Assembly (NCBI GenBank): GCA_021848705.1
Contig: JAJZTT010000005.1
Coordinates: forward strand, 1-42,009
DNA: 42,009 nt
From: Pseudomonadota bacterium
Lineage (GTDB): Bacteria; Pseudomonadota; Gammaproteobacteria; Burkholderiales; JABEVD01
Direction: 5' to 3'
The notes beneath the pieces were generated by a model. That model made no database searches. It was not told where the DNA came from and was given only the letters and a program-made list of their open reading frames with translations. The first letter of the stretch is position 1, and each line of letters begins with the position of its first letter. This document shows positions 1 to 8,265 of this stretch, one piece after another. Made by a program: the position numbers and the translations under genes.

Positions 1-1292
1 CCGATCTCCCGGCGGTATTCCGAAAGCCCTGCGCGATAGGACTTGATTGCCAGTTCATGGTCGTCCTTCGCGATTCCCAGGGAATCGGCGGCTTCCCTTT
101 CGCGCGCTGTCTCGATGCGAAATGCGACCAGATCGTCGGATACTTCCTTCAATGCGCTCACCACGGCGGCATTGTATTGCTCCACTGCAATGTCGTAGGA
201 AGCGGTCGAGGCGGCAAGATCTGCCCGCCTTTTGCCCCCGTCGAAAATGGGCAGGGAAAGCGCAGGGCCGGCACCTGCCATCCAGGCGCTCTTGCCGATG
301 AACTGTCCGAATCCGAGCGCGGTGAAGCCGGTCATGGCGGCGAGATTCACGTCCGGATAGAAGGCTGCCTTTGCGGCATCGATGCCGTGCCTTGCAGCCT
401 CGATCTTCCACTTGCAGGCTGCGATGTCCGGCCTTCTGCCGAGCAGGTGCGCAGGCAGCCTGTCCGGGAGGCCTATTGTCGAATCGAGGGAGATTTTCGG
501 CCTCGAGATGTTTTCCGTTCCGCCTGGACCTTTTCCTGCGAGGGCGGCGAGTTCGCTCTTCGACCGCGCGATCTGCAAATCGATTTCCTCGATCGCAGCC
601 CGTGCGATGGGAAGGGGAGCACGGGCTTCGTGAAGCGCCATCTGCGTTCCGAGTCCGGTTTCCATTCTGCGCCTTTCGATTTCGGCCCGTTCATCCAGTT
701 CTGCGAGATGCCTTTGCGCGATGTCGCGCAATTCGAATTCTTCAGCAAGCCGGAGGTAGCTTCGCACCACGGCTGTCTCCAGTTCGATCCTCACTTCGCG
801 TTCTTCTGCCAGACGGGCGCGCGCCTCGTCGATGGAAGATTGCCAGCGGCTTTTCAGCTTCCCCCAGAAATCGAGATCATAGGAAAGCGAGACGGATGCG
901 CTGTTGTTCCAGTCGGTGTGCCCGCCCCAGGGAGGGGGAATGAACTGCAATGCGGTGAACCGCTCGCGATGCGAAGATCCGTCCAGTTCTCCCCGGGGGA
1001 GGGTGTTGGCGCGCATGCCATCGGCAAATGAAAGGGAAAGCCGGACCCTCGCCATGGCGGTTTTCAGTCCAGGATTTCCCGAGACGGACTTCGAGACCAG
1101 ATCGTCGAGTTGCGGATCGTGATAGGCCTTCCACCATGCCTCGTCCGGCCATTCCGTTTTTGCAGAAGCGGAGATCGCTTTTCCGGGAGAAAGGCGATCT
1201 GGATCGGTCATCCCGGATTCCGGAGGGATGATGTCGGCGCATCCCGTGAGCAGGGAACTGATTAGACAGCAGACTGTAAGGAATCTAACCAT
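1..1292 (-). CDS. RND-type efflux outer membrane lipoprotein, NodT/OprM family (partial, C-terminus beyond the window)
   Basis: This would be the outer membrane channel of a tripartite drug or solute exporter. The N-terminus is a lipoprotein signal with lipobox LLTGC (lipidated Cys18), followed by the family features: a segment WPDEAWWKAYHDPQLDDLV, then YDLDFWGKLKS, the repeated helical hairpins, LLGRRPDIAACKWKIEAA (the RPDI block) and PALSLPIFDGGKRRADL. About 430 codons are present and the last 40 or so are missing at the left edge. It begins 14 bases after the stop of the marR-type gene on the same strand, so the two form an operon. Family knowledge suggests membrane fusion and inner membrane pump genes (EmrA/EmrB-like) further downstream, but they are outside the window. 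The start ATG at 1292 is chosen because it gives a proper lipoprotein signal. Confidence 0.9.
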   Translation of the reverse strand, partial: MVRFLTVCCLISSLLTGCADIIPPESGMTDPDRLSPGKAISASAKTEWPDEAWWKAYHDPQLDDLVSKSVSGNPGLKTAMARVRLSLSFADGMRANTLPRGELDGSSHRERFTALQFIPPPWGGHTDWNNSASVSLSYDLDFWGKLKSRWQSSIDEARARLAEEREVRIELETAVVRSYLRLAEEFELRDIAQRHLAELDERAEIERRRMETGLGTQMALHEARAPLPIARAAIEEIDLQIARSKSELAALAGKGPGGTENISRPKISLDSTIGLPDRLPAHLLGRRPDIAACKWKIEAARHGIDAAKAAFYPDVNLAAMTGFTALGFGQFIGKSAWMAGAGPALSLPIFDGGKRRADLAASTASYDIAVEQYNAAVVSALKEVSDDLVAFRIETAREREAADSLGIAKDDHELAIKSYRAGLSEYRREI

Positions 1293-1306
1293 TTTTTCGA
1301 AAAAAA

Positions 1307-1810
1307 TCACTTCAGCGAGTCGAGATGGCGTGCCAGGATGGAGAGGCTTTCGAGCAGGTTTTTCCGCTCCTCCGGGGAGAGGAACGACATCAATGCACTC
1401 ACCCGGTTGTTGTAATCCGGAACGGTTTCATCCAGTTTTTGCTGTCCGGCGTCAGTCAGGCGGATCAGGAACTTGCGTCTGTCTTGCGGGTCCGGCATGC
1501 GGCTGATGAGTCCTTCGCGTTCCAGGCCGTCGATGAAGCCGGTCATGGTGGCCTTGGTCACGCCCGCCTTTTCCGCGAGATCGGTTGGGGAAGACGTCAG
1601 TTCTTCCTGACGCAGCAGCAGCACCAGCACCCACCATCTTCCCTGAAGCAGTCCGTGCCTGGCGAGCAGCCTGTCGAGCGCCCCGGAAATGTCCGAGGAG
1701 GCTCTGAGCAGGCCAACGAAATCCGAAATCGCGCGGACGTCGGTGCCCGGATAGCGCGCGGCGAATTTTTCCAGACTCCTGGATGTGGGCAGTTCCTTGA
1801 GAAGCAGCAT
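1307..1810 (-). CDS. MarR family transcriptional regulator
   Basis: A 167-residue winged helix-turn-helix repressor. The recognition region TDLAEKAGVTKATMTGFIDGLEREGLI is followed by the family wing signature DRRKFLIRLTDAG, with helical dimerisation segments at both ends. It is the first gene of the operon with the efflux outer membrane lipoprotein, so it most likely represses the exporter and responds to a phenolic or drug-like ligand (family knowledge; the ligand cannot be read from the sequence). A strong promoter lies directly upstream, and a 10-base repeat overlapping it is a candidate operator for autoregulation. An AAGGA ribosome binding site precedes the start. Confidence 0.93.
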   Translation of the reverse strand: MLLLKELPTSRSLEKFAARYPGTDVRAISDFVGLLRASSDISGALDRLLARHGLLQGRWWVLVLLLRQEELTSSPTDLAEKAGVTKATMTGFIDGLEREGLISRMPDPQDRRKFLIRLTDAGQQKLDETVPDYNNRVSALMSFLSPEERKNLLESLSILARHLDSLK

Positions 1811-1839
1811 GACGGTCCTTATCCTGTAAGCTTGTTTAT

Positions 1840-1869
1840 ATTATGGTACCGTACAATATGGTTTGTCAA
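1840..1869 (-). promoter_or_regulatory. Sigma-70 promoter of the marR-efflux operon
   Basis: Read on the minus strand, TTGACA (1864-1869, perfect -35) is separated by 18 bases from CATAAT (1840-1845, one mismatch to the -10). The marR-type start codon lies about 30 bases downstream. One copy of the repeat GTACAATATG lies inside the spacer, an ideal place for repression. Confidence 0.75.
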
Positions 1870-1907
1870 ATCCCGGAGATGTCGGAAACGCTTCGCGGTA
1901 CAATATG
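1851..1907. repeat. Two direct copies of GTACAATATG, candidate MarR operator
   Basis: Identical 10-base copies lie at 1851-1860 and 1898-1907, each followed a few bases later by TGTCA. The first is within the marR promoter spacer; the second lies just upstream of the small gene starting at 1929. They are 47 bases apart. An operator role is inferred from position only. Confidence 0.45.
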
Positions 1908-1928
1908 CTTTTGTCATACGGAACCGAA

Positions 1929-2231
1929 ATGGCTGAAAGCATTCCTCTGGTCATCAAGAACGACATCGTGGGATATTCCGGGGTCGACGTGTGCAGGACC
2001 GGGATGAATTTCTATGGTCCGAAGGGTTTTTTCAGTCCCGCCCAGGTTTCGAAGAGCTTCGCCTATTCAGACATCGCGGACATCACCATCGAGGTGAACC
2101 GCTTTGCCGCCGACAACGTTATCATCCATTTCCGGGACCCGGCAAAGCTTCCCTTCATGTTCCAGACCTACAAGGACGCGGGCCCCAGGATTGCGGCCGC
2201 GGTGAAGGAACTCCTCGACGGGCAGGGCTAG
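1929..2231 (+). CDS. Conserved-looking small protein of unknown function
   Basis: A 100-residue protein, MAESIPLVIKNDIV onward, with no membrane segment or signal peptide. It contains alternating hydrophobic beta-like stretches, including a SYSDIADITIEV-like pattern (actual FAYSDIADITIEVNRF) reminiscent of PH-like small proteins; that resemblance is weak and I do not assign a function. The ATG at 1929 is preferred over an in-frame ATG at 1863 because the upstream 22 residues overlap the repeat and promoter region of the divergent marR gene and read as non-protein. Its stop codon overlaps the stop of the convergent oxidoreductase gene in the palindrome CTAG. Confidence 0.65.
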   Translation: MAESIPLVIKNDIVGYSGVDVCRTGMNFYGPKGFFSPAQVSKSFAYSDIADITIEVNRFAADNVIIHFRDPAKLPFMFQTYKDAGPRIAAAVKELLDGQG

Positions 2232-3364
2232 CCTTCGCAGATCAGCCTGCGGGCCTGCTCCACCTGCCCCCAGGTGTTCCAGAGAAGCACCCCGCGCACC
2301 TTTCCTTCCTTCGAATAGCGGAGCACGCCCTTCCGGTAAGGTTCCTGCCAGTCAGAATGGATTTCCAGGCTCGAATCGAGCATTCCCACCGCCTCGAATC
2401 CGAGGTCGAACAGATCGGAATAGAAAAAGGGCAGATGGGTGTAAGGATTCTCCTCTCCAGCCATGTTTTTTCCGGCGATTTCCCCCATGGTGCGAGCATT
2501 GTCTTCGTGCTCCACCCTCATCCGCATCGAAAGGCAGGGACTGTAAAAATTCGCGACATCTCCTGCCGCATAGATTTCAGGTTGCTTCGTCCTGAGCAAT
2601 TCGTCGACCAGGATCCCGTTGCCGACCTCGAGTCCGGCCGCTTCGGCCAGCGAGGATTCGGGCGCGATGCCGATTCCCGCCACCACGCAGCCGGCGGCAA
2701 TCTCCTCCCCGCTTGCGGTTTTCACGAAATATCTTCCACTTTCCTTCCAAAGCGCAGAGACCGTATCGGAAGAAAGGACGCGGATCCCCTTTTCCCGGTA
2801 ATATCCGTTCAGGAATTCCGAGAGGTCGGTCGGATAGGCGCGCGCGCCGATCCCCTTTTCCGGAAAGATCATGGTGACCTTCTTTCCGTTCATGCAAAGC
2901 GCGGCTGCGATTTCGGATCCGATGAATCCGCCCCCGATCACCACCACCTCCTGATCCGATTCGCAGGCATTCCTGATCCGCAGATAATCGTCGACAGTTC
3001 TGAGATAGAGCACGCCGTCTTCCGCAAAGGGCAGGTGCCTCGGGGAGCCTCCCGTTGCGAGAAGCAGCCTGTCGTAGCCCCAACCCCTTCCTGAATCGTC
3101 GACTGCGACCCTGTTTTTCGGATCGATCGATACGATCTTCGTGCCGGAAAACAGTTCGAAGTCGAGCCCGTCGGCAGGTTTCCAGATCGACTCGAAAGGC
3201 TCTCCTTTCCAGAGCGATTTGGAAAGGGGCGGGCGGTCATAGGGAGGATGCCTTTCGCTGCCGAACATGGCGATCGTCCCCGTCCGGTCGACGGAACGAA
3301 TACCCAGGACGGCGGAAAAGGCTGCGAGTCCGGATCCGGCGATGACGTATTGGCGATGTTCCAT
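2228..3364 (-). CDS. FAD/NAD(P)-dependent oxidoreductase, ferredoxin/rubredoxin reductase-like
   Basis: A 378-residue flavoprotein of the pyridine nucleotide-disulfide reductase class II type (rubredoxin reductase, AIF and dioxygenase ferredoxin reductase relatives). The N-terminal FAD Rossmann motif is slightly unusual (IAGSGLAAFSA), followed by PPYDRPPLSKSLWKG, typical of ferredoxin reductases, then LLLATGGSPR, the NAD(P)-binding VVVIGGGFIGSEIAAAL (residues about 141-157), and the second FAD motif IYAAGDVANF. No redox-active CxxC is seen, so it should pass electrons to an external one-electron or dioxygen partner. The partner is not encoded nearby. It is a single gene, with a convergent small gene downstream. 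Confidence 0.88.
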   Translation of the reverse strand: MEHRQYVIAGSGLAAFSAVLGIRSVDRTGTIAMFGSERHPPYDRPPLSKSLWKGEPFESIWKPADGLDFELFSGTKIVSIDPKNRVAVDDSGRGWGYDRLLLATGGSPRHLPFAEDGVLYLRTVDDYLRIRNACESDQEVVVIGGGFIGSEIAAALCMNGKKVTMIFPEKGIGARAYPTDLSEFLNGYYREKGIRVLSSDTVSALWKESGRYFVKTASGEEIAAGCVVAGIGIAPESSLAEAAGLEVGNGILVDELLRTKQPEIYAAGDVANFYSPCLSMRMRVEHEDNARTMGEIAGKNMAGEENPYTHLPFFYSDLFDLGFEAVGMLDSSLEIHSDWQEPYRKGVLRYSKEGKVRGVLLWNTWGQVEQARRLICEG

Positions 3365-3454
3365 GGATGGCGCCCATTCGGAAGTTCCCTATACCAAAGT
3401 GTAGACCATTTGAGCGAGTGAATTATGGAGGAACTATCGAATTTTGAATGGATA

Positions 3455-3483
3455 TTGTCGAGCCAGATGGGAAGGAATACAAT
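3455..3483 (+). promoter_or_regulatory. Sigma-70 promoter for the small gene at 3530
   Basis: TTGTCG (3455-3460), 17 bases, then TACAAT (3478-3483). Its position inside the upstream part of the open reading frame argues that translation begins at 3530 and not at the more distant ATG at 3425. Confidence 0.55.
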
Positions 3484-3529
3484 CGTTCGAACGGATGGGT
3501 CGGTTCAGTCGAAAAGGAGATCGGTGCAG

Positions 3530-3790
3530 ATGCATGCAGAGCAGCAGGAAATTCCCGCCCAGCTATATACCAATGGCGGCGGCGATTACGAGCCGGTCAA
3601 CATGGACGCCTATCTGAGCAAGAACGGCATGATCACGGTCTCCTTCACAGAGGAAACCTGGGTGCAGATGTCTCCGCTGGTGGCCAAACAATTCGTCGAG
3701 CGTCTGAGGGGCGCGATTGGCGAAGCCCTGGTCGAAATGCTCGACCAGGGGCACGAATGGAAGCATCAGGGCGCCGATTCCCTGTACTGA
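3530..3790 (+). CDS. Small protein of unknown function
   Basis: An 86-residue acidic soluble protein, beginning MHAEQQEIPAQLY and containing a compact region with the pattern SKNGMITVSFTEETWVQMSPLVAKQFVERLRGAIGEAL split across about residues 30-70. It has no signal peptide or transmembrane segment, and I do not recognise the family. ATG 3530 is chosen because AAGGAG lies ten bases upstream and a good promoter precedes it. An in-frame ATG at 3425 would add 35 residues but has no ribosome binding site and would overlap the promoter. Confidence 0.6.
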   Translation: MHAEQQEIPAQLYTNGGGDYEPVNMDAYLSKNGMITVSFTEETWVQMSPLVAKQFVERLRGAIGEALVEMLDQGHEWKHQGADSLY

Positions 3791-3945
3791 ATTCGCGGCC
3801 GGCGAACATCAGAATTTTTCCGGACGGCGTTCGGTTTTCGCCTCATCCTCAGGAAGGAAGATGGGGACCTCGGCGAATTGCAAAACGATGCAAGGCTGCG
3901 CCGTCGTTTGTAAAACGAGGTAAACAGGCAGGAATGGGACAGTTT

Positions 3946-4056
3946 TCTGCGTTATCTGCGGACCGGAACCTCGGCCTCGAACCCGGTGCGGACGATTATG
4001 TGGCGAAGCCCTGCACCTCCCGGGAGCTCCTTGCCAGGATCCGCGCCTTCAATCTT
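3946..4056 (+). pseudogene. Remnant of an OmpR-type response regulator receiver domain
   Basis: About 37 codons read ALSA, then DRNLGLEPGADDYVAKP, then CTSRELLARIRAF. This is the alpha4-beta5-alpha5 end of a receiver domain, including the conserved KP pair, with about four codons deleted after the LTA-like beta4 strand. No phosphoacceptor half upstream and no DNA-binding domain downstream can be found; the frame continues into unrelated sequence. It is a fossil left between the small gene ending at 3790 and the convergent GGDEF-EAL gene. The rest of 3791-4094 shows nothing I can support. Confidence 0.72.
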
Positions 4057-4094
4057 CCGGATTCAGGTTTGTGCGTGGAAATCCTCCTTCCAGG

Positions 4095-6056
4095 CTATTC
4101 TGCAAGGGAAAGCAGCTTTTTGGCCGCATCCGCCGGCATCGGCCTGCCGAAATAATATCCCTGGATTTCGTTGCAGCCCTTCCCCTTCAGGAAATCGAAC
4201 TGCTCCAGGGTTTCGACCCCTTCGGCAATGACCTTCATTTTCAGGCTCCGGGCAATGCCGATGATCGCGTTCACGATAGCCGCGTCGTCCTGGTTCCAGG
4301 GGAGACCCTGCACGAAGGATTTGTCGATCTTCAGCTTGTACACGGGAAGGCGCTTCAGGTAGCTGAGCGAGGAATAGCCGGTTCCGAAATCGTCGATGAG
4401 CAGCCGGACGCCCATTTCCTTCAGCCTGCCGAGCACTTCGAGTACCAGATCCGCATTGGAAAGAAGCAGGCTTTCGGTGAGTTCGAGTTCGAGAAATGCG
4501 AGGTCGAGTCCGCTGTCGAGCAGCGCCGTTTCGACCGATTCGATGAATTCCTTCTGTCTGAACTGGGCGGAAGAGACATTGACCGCGATCGGGACGATTT
4601 CCAGCCCCTCTTTTTGCCATTCGATCGCCTGGAAGCAGGCCTTTCTCAGCACCAGTTCTCCCAGTTTTCCGATCAGCCCGGATTCTTCTGCGATCGGGAT
4701 GAACTGGTCCGGAGGAATCATGTCGCGCACCGGATGCGCCCAGCGAACCAGCGCCTCGAAACCGATCAGTCGGCCGGAATCGAGATCCATCTGCGGCTGG
4801 TAATGGAGGATGAGCTGTTCGGACTTGATGGCACTGCGAAGCTCGTTTTCCAGAAGCAGCCTTTCCGCAGAGAGCGCATTCATTTCATGGGTGAAAAAGC
4901 GGAAAGTTCCGCGGCTTGCCGATTTCGCGAAATACATCGCGGCATTGGCGTTCTTGATCAGGGTGTCCGCATCCTCTCCGTGGTCGGGGAAAATGGCGAT
5001 GCCGATGCAGCAGGTGACGATGATCTGTTGCGCCCCGATGGGGAAGGATTCCTGCATTCCGGAAAGGATGCGCCGCGCCGTATAGCCGGCACCCGAAGCC
5101 TCGGTATCCTGGAGCAGCAGCAGGAATTCGTCTCCGGAAAGCCTCGCGATGGAATCCTCTCCCCGGATGTGCTTTTCCAGCCTTTCTGCGAAATGTTTGA
5201 GGATTTCGTCTCCGACGGAAAGTCCGAAAGAGTCATTGATCAGCTTCAGGCCGTCGATGTTGAGCGCGAGAATGGCGAAATTTCCGGTTTTTCTCCCCGC
5301 TGCCGCAATCGAGGTGGCAATCCGGTCACGAATCAGCGTCCGGTTGGGCAGGCCGGTGAGCGGGTCGAAATAGGCAAGGTAATGGATCTTCTCTTCCGCT
5401 TCCTTGCGGTCGGTGACGTCCTGCAGGGTGCCGAAAAGCCGCTTCGGTTCGGCTGCCGGCCCAGCTTCCGCGCGCATGTGCACGAAGCGGGTTTCCCCTC
5501 CCGGATGAATCCTGAATTCCAGGCTGAAGGGCTTTCCGTTCATTCCGGCAAGTCCGATCCTCCTCAGGAGTTCAGGGCGGTCTTCCGCATCGGCTGATTC
5601 CACGAACCTTTCCAGGGAATGCGGCTCCTTGCCGGGAAGGCCCATGATGCGGGTCATTTCTTCCGACCAGAACATCTGCCCGGAAGGAAGAATGAGTTCC
5701 CAGTTGCCGATGTGGGAAATCCGCTGGGCTTCGGTCAGCTTCCGCTCGCTTTCGAGAAGATCGGAGGTCCGGTCGCGGACGATTTCCTCCAGCTTGTCAC
5801 GCTGCCCGAGCAGGAGCGTCTCGGCCGATTCCATCGCCTCGATGTGGAGCTTGAGCGGGCGGAACATGAAAACGTAGAGCACGGGAACGATGAGCACGGC
5901 AAGCAGCAGCCCGTCTGCGATGCTGGTCAAGAGCGGCGGCAATGTCGGCAACTGGTCGAAAAGAAGCATCACGCCGATTTCGGCGATCATGGTCGACATG
6001 ATCACGATGAGGAGAAGTTTCGCCGGTGAGCTTCCGTGGCGATCTCGAGGATCCAT
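4095..6056 (-). CDS. Membrane PAS-GGDEF-EAL protein, c-di-GMP phosphodiesterase / diguanylate cyclase
   Basis: A 653-residue protein. Two N-terminal hydrophobic segments (about residues 12-35 and 42-65) are followed by a coiled coil, a PAS domain (about 105-220, ending DVTDRKEAEEKIHYLAYFDPLTGLPNR), a GGDEF domain and an EAL domain. The cyclase signature is SGDEF (about 307-311) in place of GGDEF, with a complete RxxD inhibitory site (RGED) five residues before it. The EAL half looks catalytically complete: EALVRW (about 434), DDFGTGYSS (about 555), KIDKSFV and AEGVET. It therefore probably hydrolyses c-di-GMP, with the cyclase half either weak or used as a GTP sensor. ATG 6056 gives a normal membrane N-terminus; an upstream ATG at 6173 would run into the divergent gene. 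There is no obvious operon partner. Confidence 0.9.
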   Translation of the reverse strand: MDPRDRHGSSPAKLLLIVIMSTMIAEIGVMLLFDQLPTLPPLLTSIADGLLLAVLIVPVLYVFMFRPLKLHIEAMESAETLLLGQRDKLEEIVRDRTSDLLESERKLTEAQRISHIGNWELILPSGQMFWSEEMTRIMGLPGKEPHSLERFVESADAEDRPELLRRIGLAGMNGKPFSLEFRIHPGGETRFVHMRAEAGPAAEPKRLFGTLQDVTDRKEAEEKIHYLAYFDPLTGLPNRTLIRDRIATSIAAAGRKTGNFAILALNIDGLKLINDSFGLSVGDEILKHFAERLEKHIRGEDSIARLSGDEFLLLLQDTEASGAGYTARRILSGMQESFPIGAQQIIVTCCIGIAIFPDHGEDADTLIKNANAAMYFAKSASRGTFRFFTHEMNALSAERLLLENELRSAIKSEQLILHYQPQMDLDSGRLIGFEALVRWAHPVRDMIPPDQFIPIAEESGLIGKLGELVLRKACFQAIEWQKEGLEIVPIAVNVSSAQFRQKEFIESVETALLDSGLDLAFLELELTESLLLSNADLVLEVLGRLKEMGVRLLIDDFGTGYSSLSYLKRLPVYKLKIDKSFVQGLPWNQDDAAIVNAIIGIARSLKMKVIAEGVETLEQFDFLKGKGCNEIQGYYFGRPMPADAAKKLLSLAE

Positions 6057-6118
6057 TCTTTCGATCTGAATGCGGTCTGGAAAATGGAAAGAGTAGCAGA
6101 TTGCGAGCCTCCCTGCGT

Positions 6119-6124
6119 TATAAT
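6119..6124 (+). promoter_or_regulatory. -10 box of the yjdM-type gene promoter
   Basis: A perfect TATAAT lies 25 bases before the start codon at 6149. No good -35 hexamer is found at the usual distance, so the promoter may need an activator or be weak. Confidence 0.45.
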
Positions 6125-6148
6125 CTTTCATTTGAAAGGCGGAAGCAT

Positions 6149-6484
6149 ATGTCTGAAATCCCTGCATGCCCAAGGTGTTCCATGGAAAATACCTATCCGG
6201 ACGGGGAAAACTACGTTTGCGCGGATTGCGGCTTCGAGTGGCCGATGGTCCAGGCGGAAAACGAGGAAAAATTCGAGGTCCGGGATGCGAACGGCAATCT
6301 GCTGCAAGACGGCGATTCGGTCGTGCTCATCAAGGATCTGAAGGTGAAGGGTTCTTCCACCACCCTCAAGATGGGCTCGAAAGTGAAGAGTATCCGTCTG
6401 GTATCCGGAGGAGATCACGAGGTGGACTGCAGGATGGATGCGGGCAATTTCATGCTCAAAGCCTGTTTCCTCAAGAAAGTCTGA
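6149..6484 (+). CDS. yjdM: YjdM/PhnA family zinc-ribbon protein
   Basis: A 111-residue protein with an N-terminal zinc ribbon (Cys7, Cys10, Cys24, Cys27 in MSEIPACPRCSMENTYPDG and VCADCGFEW) and the C-terminal PhnA/YjdM beta domain, including VRDANGNLLQDGDSVVLIKDLKVKG and ending in FMLKACFLKKV. The family was once named alkylphosphonate uptake protein PhnA, but no phosphonate role is established, and nothing nearby suggests one. The ATG at 6149 is used because AGGCGGA precedes it and the zinc ribbon starts there; the upstream in-frame codons overlap the promoter. Confidence 0.92.
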   Translation: MSEIPACPRCSMENTYPDGENYVCADCGFEWPMVQAENEEKFEVRDANGNLLQDGDSVVLIKDLKVKGSSTTLKMGSKVKSIRLVSGGDHEVDCRMDAGNFMLKACFLKKV

Positions 6485-6495
6485 CCGGTTTTATC

Positions 6496-6513
6496 GGGAA
6501 TTTTTTCCCTTTT
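6496..6513 (+). terminator. Possible weak terminator after yjdM
   Basis: GGGAA, a TTTT loop and TTCCC, followed by TTTT, 12 bases after the yjdM stop. The stem is short, so confidence is limited. Confidence 0.35.
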
Positions 6514-6551
6514 CCGCAATCTCAAGGACATGAGATCGCGGAGTCTGTGAA

Positions 6552-8135
6552 ATGAACCTGCTGGACGTAGGCCTGGCTTTTCTCGAAGGACTGGCGCTCG
6601 TCGCCTCCCCCTGCATCCTTCCCGTATTGCCTCTGGTGCTCGCAACCTCGATCGAAGGGGGAAGAAACAGGCCGTTCGGCATCATCGCGGGTTTCGTGCT
6701 TTCATTCACGCTGTTCGCGCTCCTGGCGAGGAGAATGGTCGAACTTTCCGGGGTCGATCCGGGCAGGATCAGGGATGCTTCGCTCTTCCTGCTCACCGTC
6801 TTCGGCATCGTGCTTTTGTCCGGAAGGCTTTCAGAAAAATTTTCCATCCTGACCTCCCGGATCGCGGATTTCGGCTTGGTGGGAAAAGGGGAGGGGGTTG
6901 CCGGAGGGCTGGTCATGGGTTCCCTGATCGGGCTGGTCTGGACGCCCTGTGCAGGGCCCATCCTCGCAGCGGTTCTGGTCGAAGTGATCAGGCAGCAGAC
7001 CAGCTTGGAAAGCGGATTCGTCATCGCCTCCTTTGCGGCCGGCGCAGCGCTGCCGATGCTTCTCATCGCCATGACGGGAAGGAGCATTCTGAACAGGCTT
7101 TCGTTCTTCGCCAGGCATGTCGGGACGGTGCGCAGATTTTTCGGCATCCTGATGCTGTTTTCGGTCGTCTCCATCGCATCGGGTTTCGATTTTTCGTTTT
7201 CGCCGGGGGGCAAAGCTGCTGCGGAGGCCTCGCATCTGGAAGGAGGCCTCGTTTCCCCCTATCCCGCACCTGATTTTTCGGGCATCCAGGGATGGATCAA
7301 TTCCACGCCGCTCACCATGCAGGGACTCAGGGGAAAGGTGGTTCTCGTGGATTTTTGGACCTATTCCTGCATCAACTGCATCAGGACGCTTCCCCATCTG
7401 GAGGAGTGGGACAGGAAATACCGCAAGCTGGGCCTCGTCATCGTGGGGATCCATTCACCCGAATTCGAATTCGAGAAGAATTTCGACAATGTGAAAAAGG
7501 CGGTCGAGCGGGAAGGCATCCGCTACCCTGTCGGCCTCGACAGCAATCTCGACACCTGGAGTCATTTCAATAATCTTTACTGGCCTGCGCATTATCTCGT
7601 CGACCGGCAGGGGCGGGTCGTCTATACGCATTTCGGGGAAGGAGAATACGATGTGACCGAAAACAACATACGCCAACTTTTGGGGCTTGGAATCCAGGCA
7701 GCCTCAGATTCGGAATCCAGTCCGTTTTCGATCGTCCAGACGCCGGAAACCTATCTCGGATATGAGCGGGCGGAACGCTTCGCAGGAAGCGCAGTGAGGA
7801 ACGAGGTGGCAGACTATTTCTTTCCATCCAGGCTGCACCGGGACGAATGGGCGCTCGATGGGGCATGGCGGATCGAAGGCCAAAGGATCGTATCGGCAGC
7901 AAGGGGCTCTTCCATCAGGATCGAATTTTCAGCCCGCAAGGCTTATCTCGTCCTGGGAAGCAAAATACCGATCCGGGTCACCGTGAAGCTCGACGGAAAA
8001 GTCGCAGGGGCATTCACGGTAAACGGACATGAACTGTACCAGGTGATCGACAGGGGAAGCTTCGGCAGGGGGATGCTGGAGATCGTCGCGGATTCGCCCG
8101 GGCTCGAGGCTTACGCATTCACTTTCGGTGCCTGA
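6552..8135 (+). CDS. DipZ-like CcdA-thioredoxin fusion, thiol-disulfide transport protein
   Basis: A 527-residue inner membrane protein in three parts. Residues 1-210 are a CcdA-type channel with about six transmembrane helices and its two reactive cysteines, Cys21 in ASPCILP and Cys133 in WTPCAGP, which carry reducing power across the membrane. Residues about 235-380 are a periplasmic TlpA/AhpC-like thioredoxin domain with active site Cys273-Ile-Asn-Cys276 in WTYSCINCIRTLPHL. Residues about 400-527 are a beta-rich C-terminal domain as in DipZ proteins. Expected role: delivering electrons to periplasmic or outer membrane disulfides, for example in cytochrome c maturation or oxidative repair. 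It appears to be a single gene, 67 bases after yjdM. Confidence 0.9.
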   Translation: MNLLDVGLAFLEGLALVASPCILPVLPLVLATSIEGGRNRPFGIIAGFVLSFTLFALLARRMVELSGVDPGRIRDASLFLLTVFGIVLLSGRLSEKFSILTSRIADFGLVGKGEGVAGGLVMGSLIGLVWTPCAGPILAAVLVEVIRQQTSLESGFVIASFAAGAALPMLLIAMTGRSILNRLSFFARHVGTVRRFFGILMLFSVVSIASGFDFSFSPGGKAAAEASHLEGGLVSPYPAPDFSGIQGWINSTPLTMQGLRGKVVLVDFWTYSCINCIRTLPHLEEWDRKYRKLGLVIVGIHSPEFEFEKNFDNVKKAVEREGIRYPVGLDSNLDTWSHFNNLYWPAHYLVDRQGRVVYTHFGEGEYDVTENNIRQLLGLGIQAASDSESSPFSIVQTPETYLGYERAERFAGSAVRNEVADYFFPSRLHRDEWALDGAWRIEGQRIVSAARGSSIRIEFSARKAYLVLGSKIPIRVTVKLDGKVAGAFTVNGHELYQVIDRGSFGRGMLEIVADSPGLEAYAFTFGA

Positions 8136-8208
8136 GGGGAACCGGCTCGGCAATCGTTTGTCCAATCGATTGCGTGAATTCCCATGATATTTTTGTGGTT
8201 AAATTATT

Positions 8209-8237
8209 TTGCACAAAATAAATCATGATATGATAAT
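8209..8237 (+). promoter_or_regulatory. Promoter of the small gene at 8266
   Basis: TTGCAC (8209-8214), 17 bases, then GATAAT (8232-8237) in a strongly AT-rich stretch. It falls inside the upstream extension of the reading frame, which supports translation starting near 8263-8266. Confidence 0.45.
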
Positions 8238-8265
8238 TGAAGGCAACCTTTATTCGGGAGGGATG

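Noticed and set aside
57-1031. 324-codon plus-strand frame at the left edge
   Set aside because: Antisense of the outer membrane efflux lipoprotein that reads through from the edge on the minus strand.
4071-5597. 508-codon open frame on the plus strand
   Set aside because: Antisense shadow of the GGDEF-EAL gene, which has clear motifs on the other strand.
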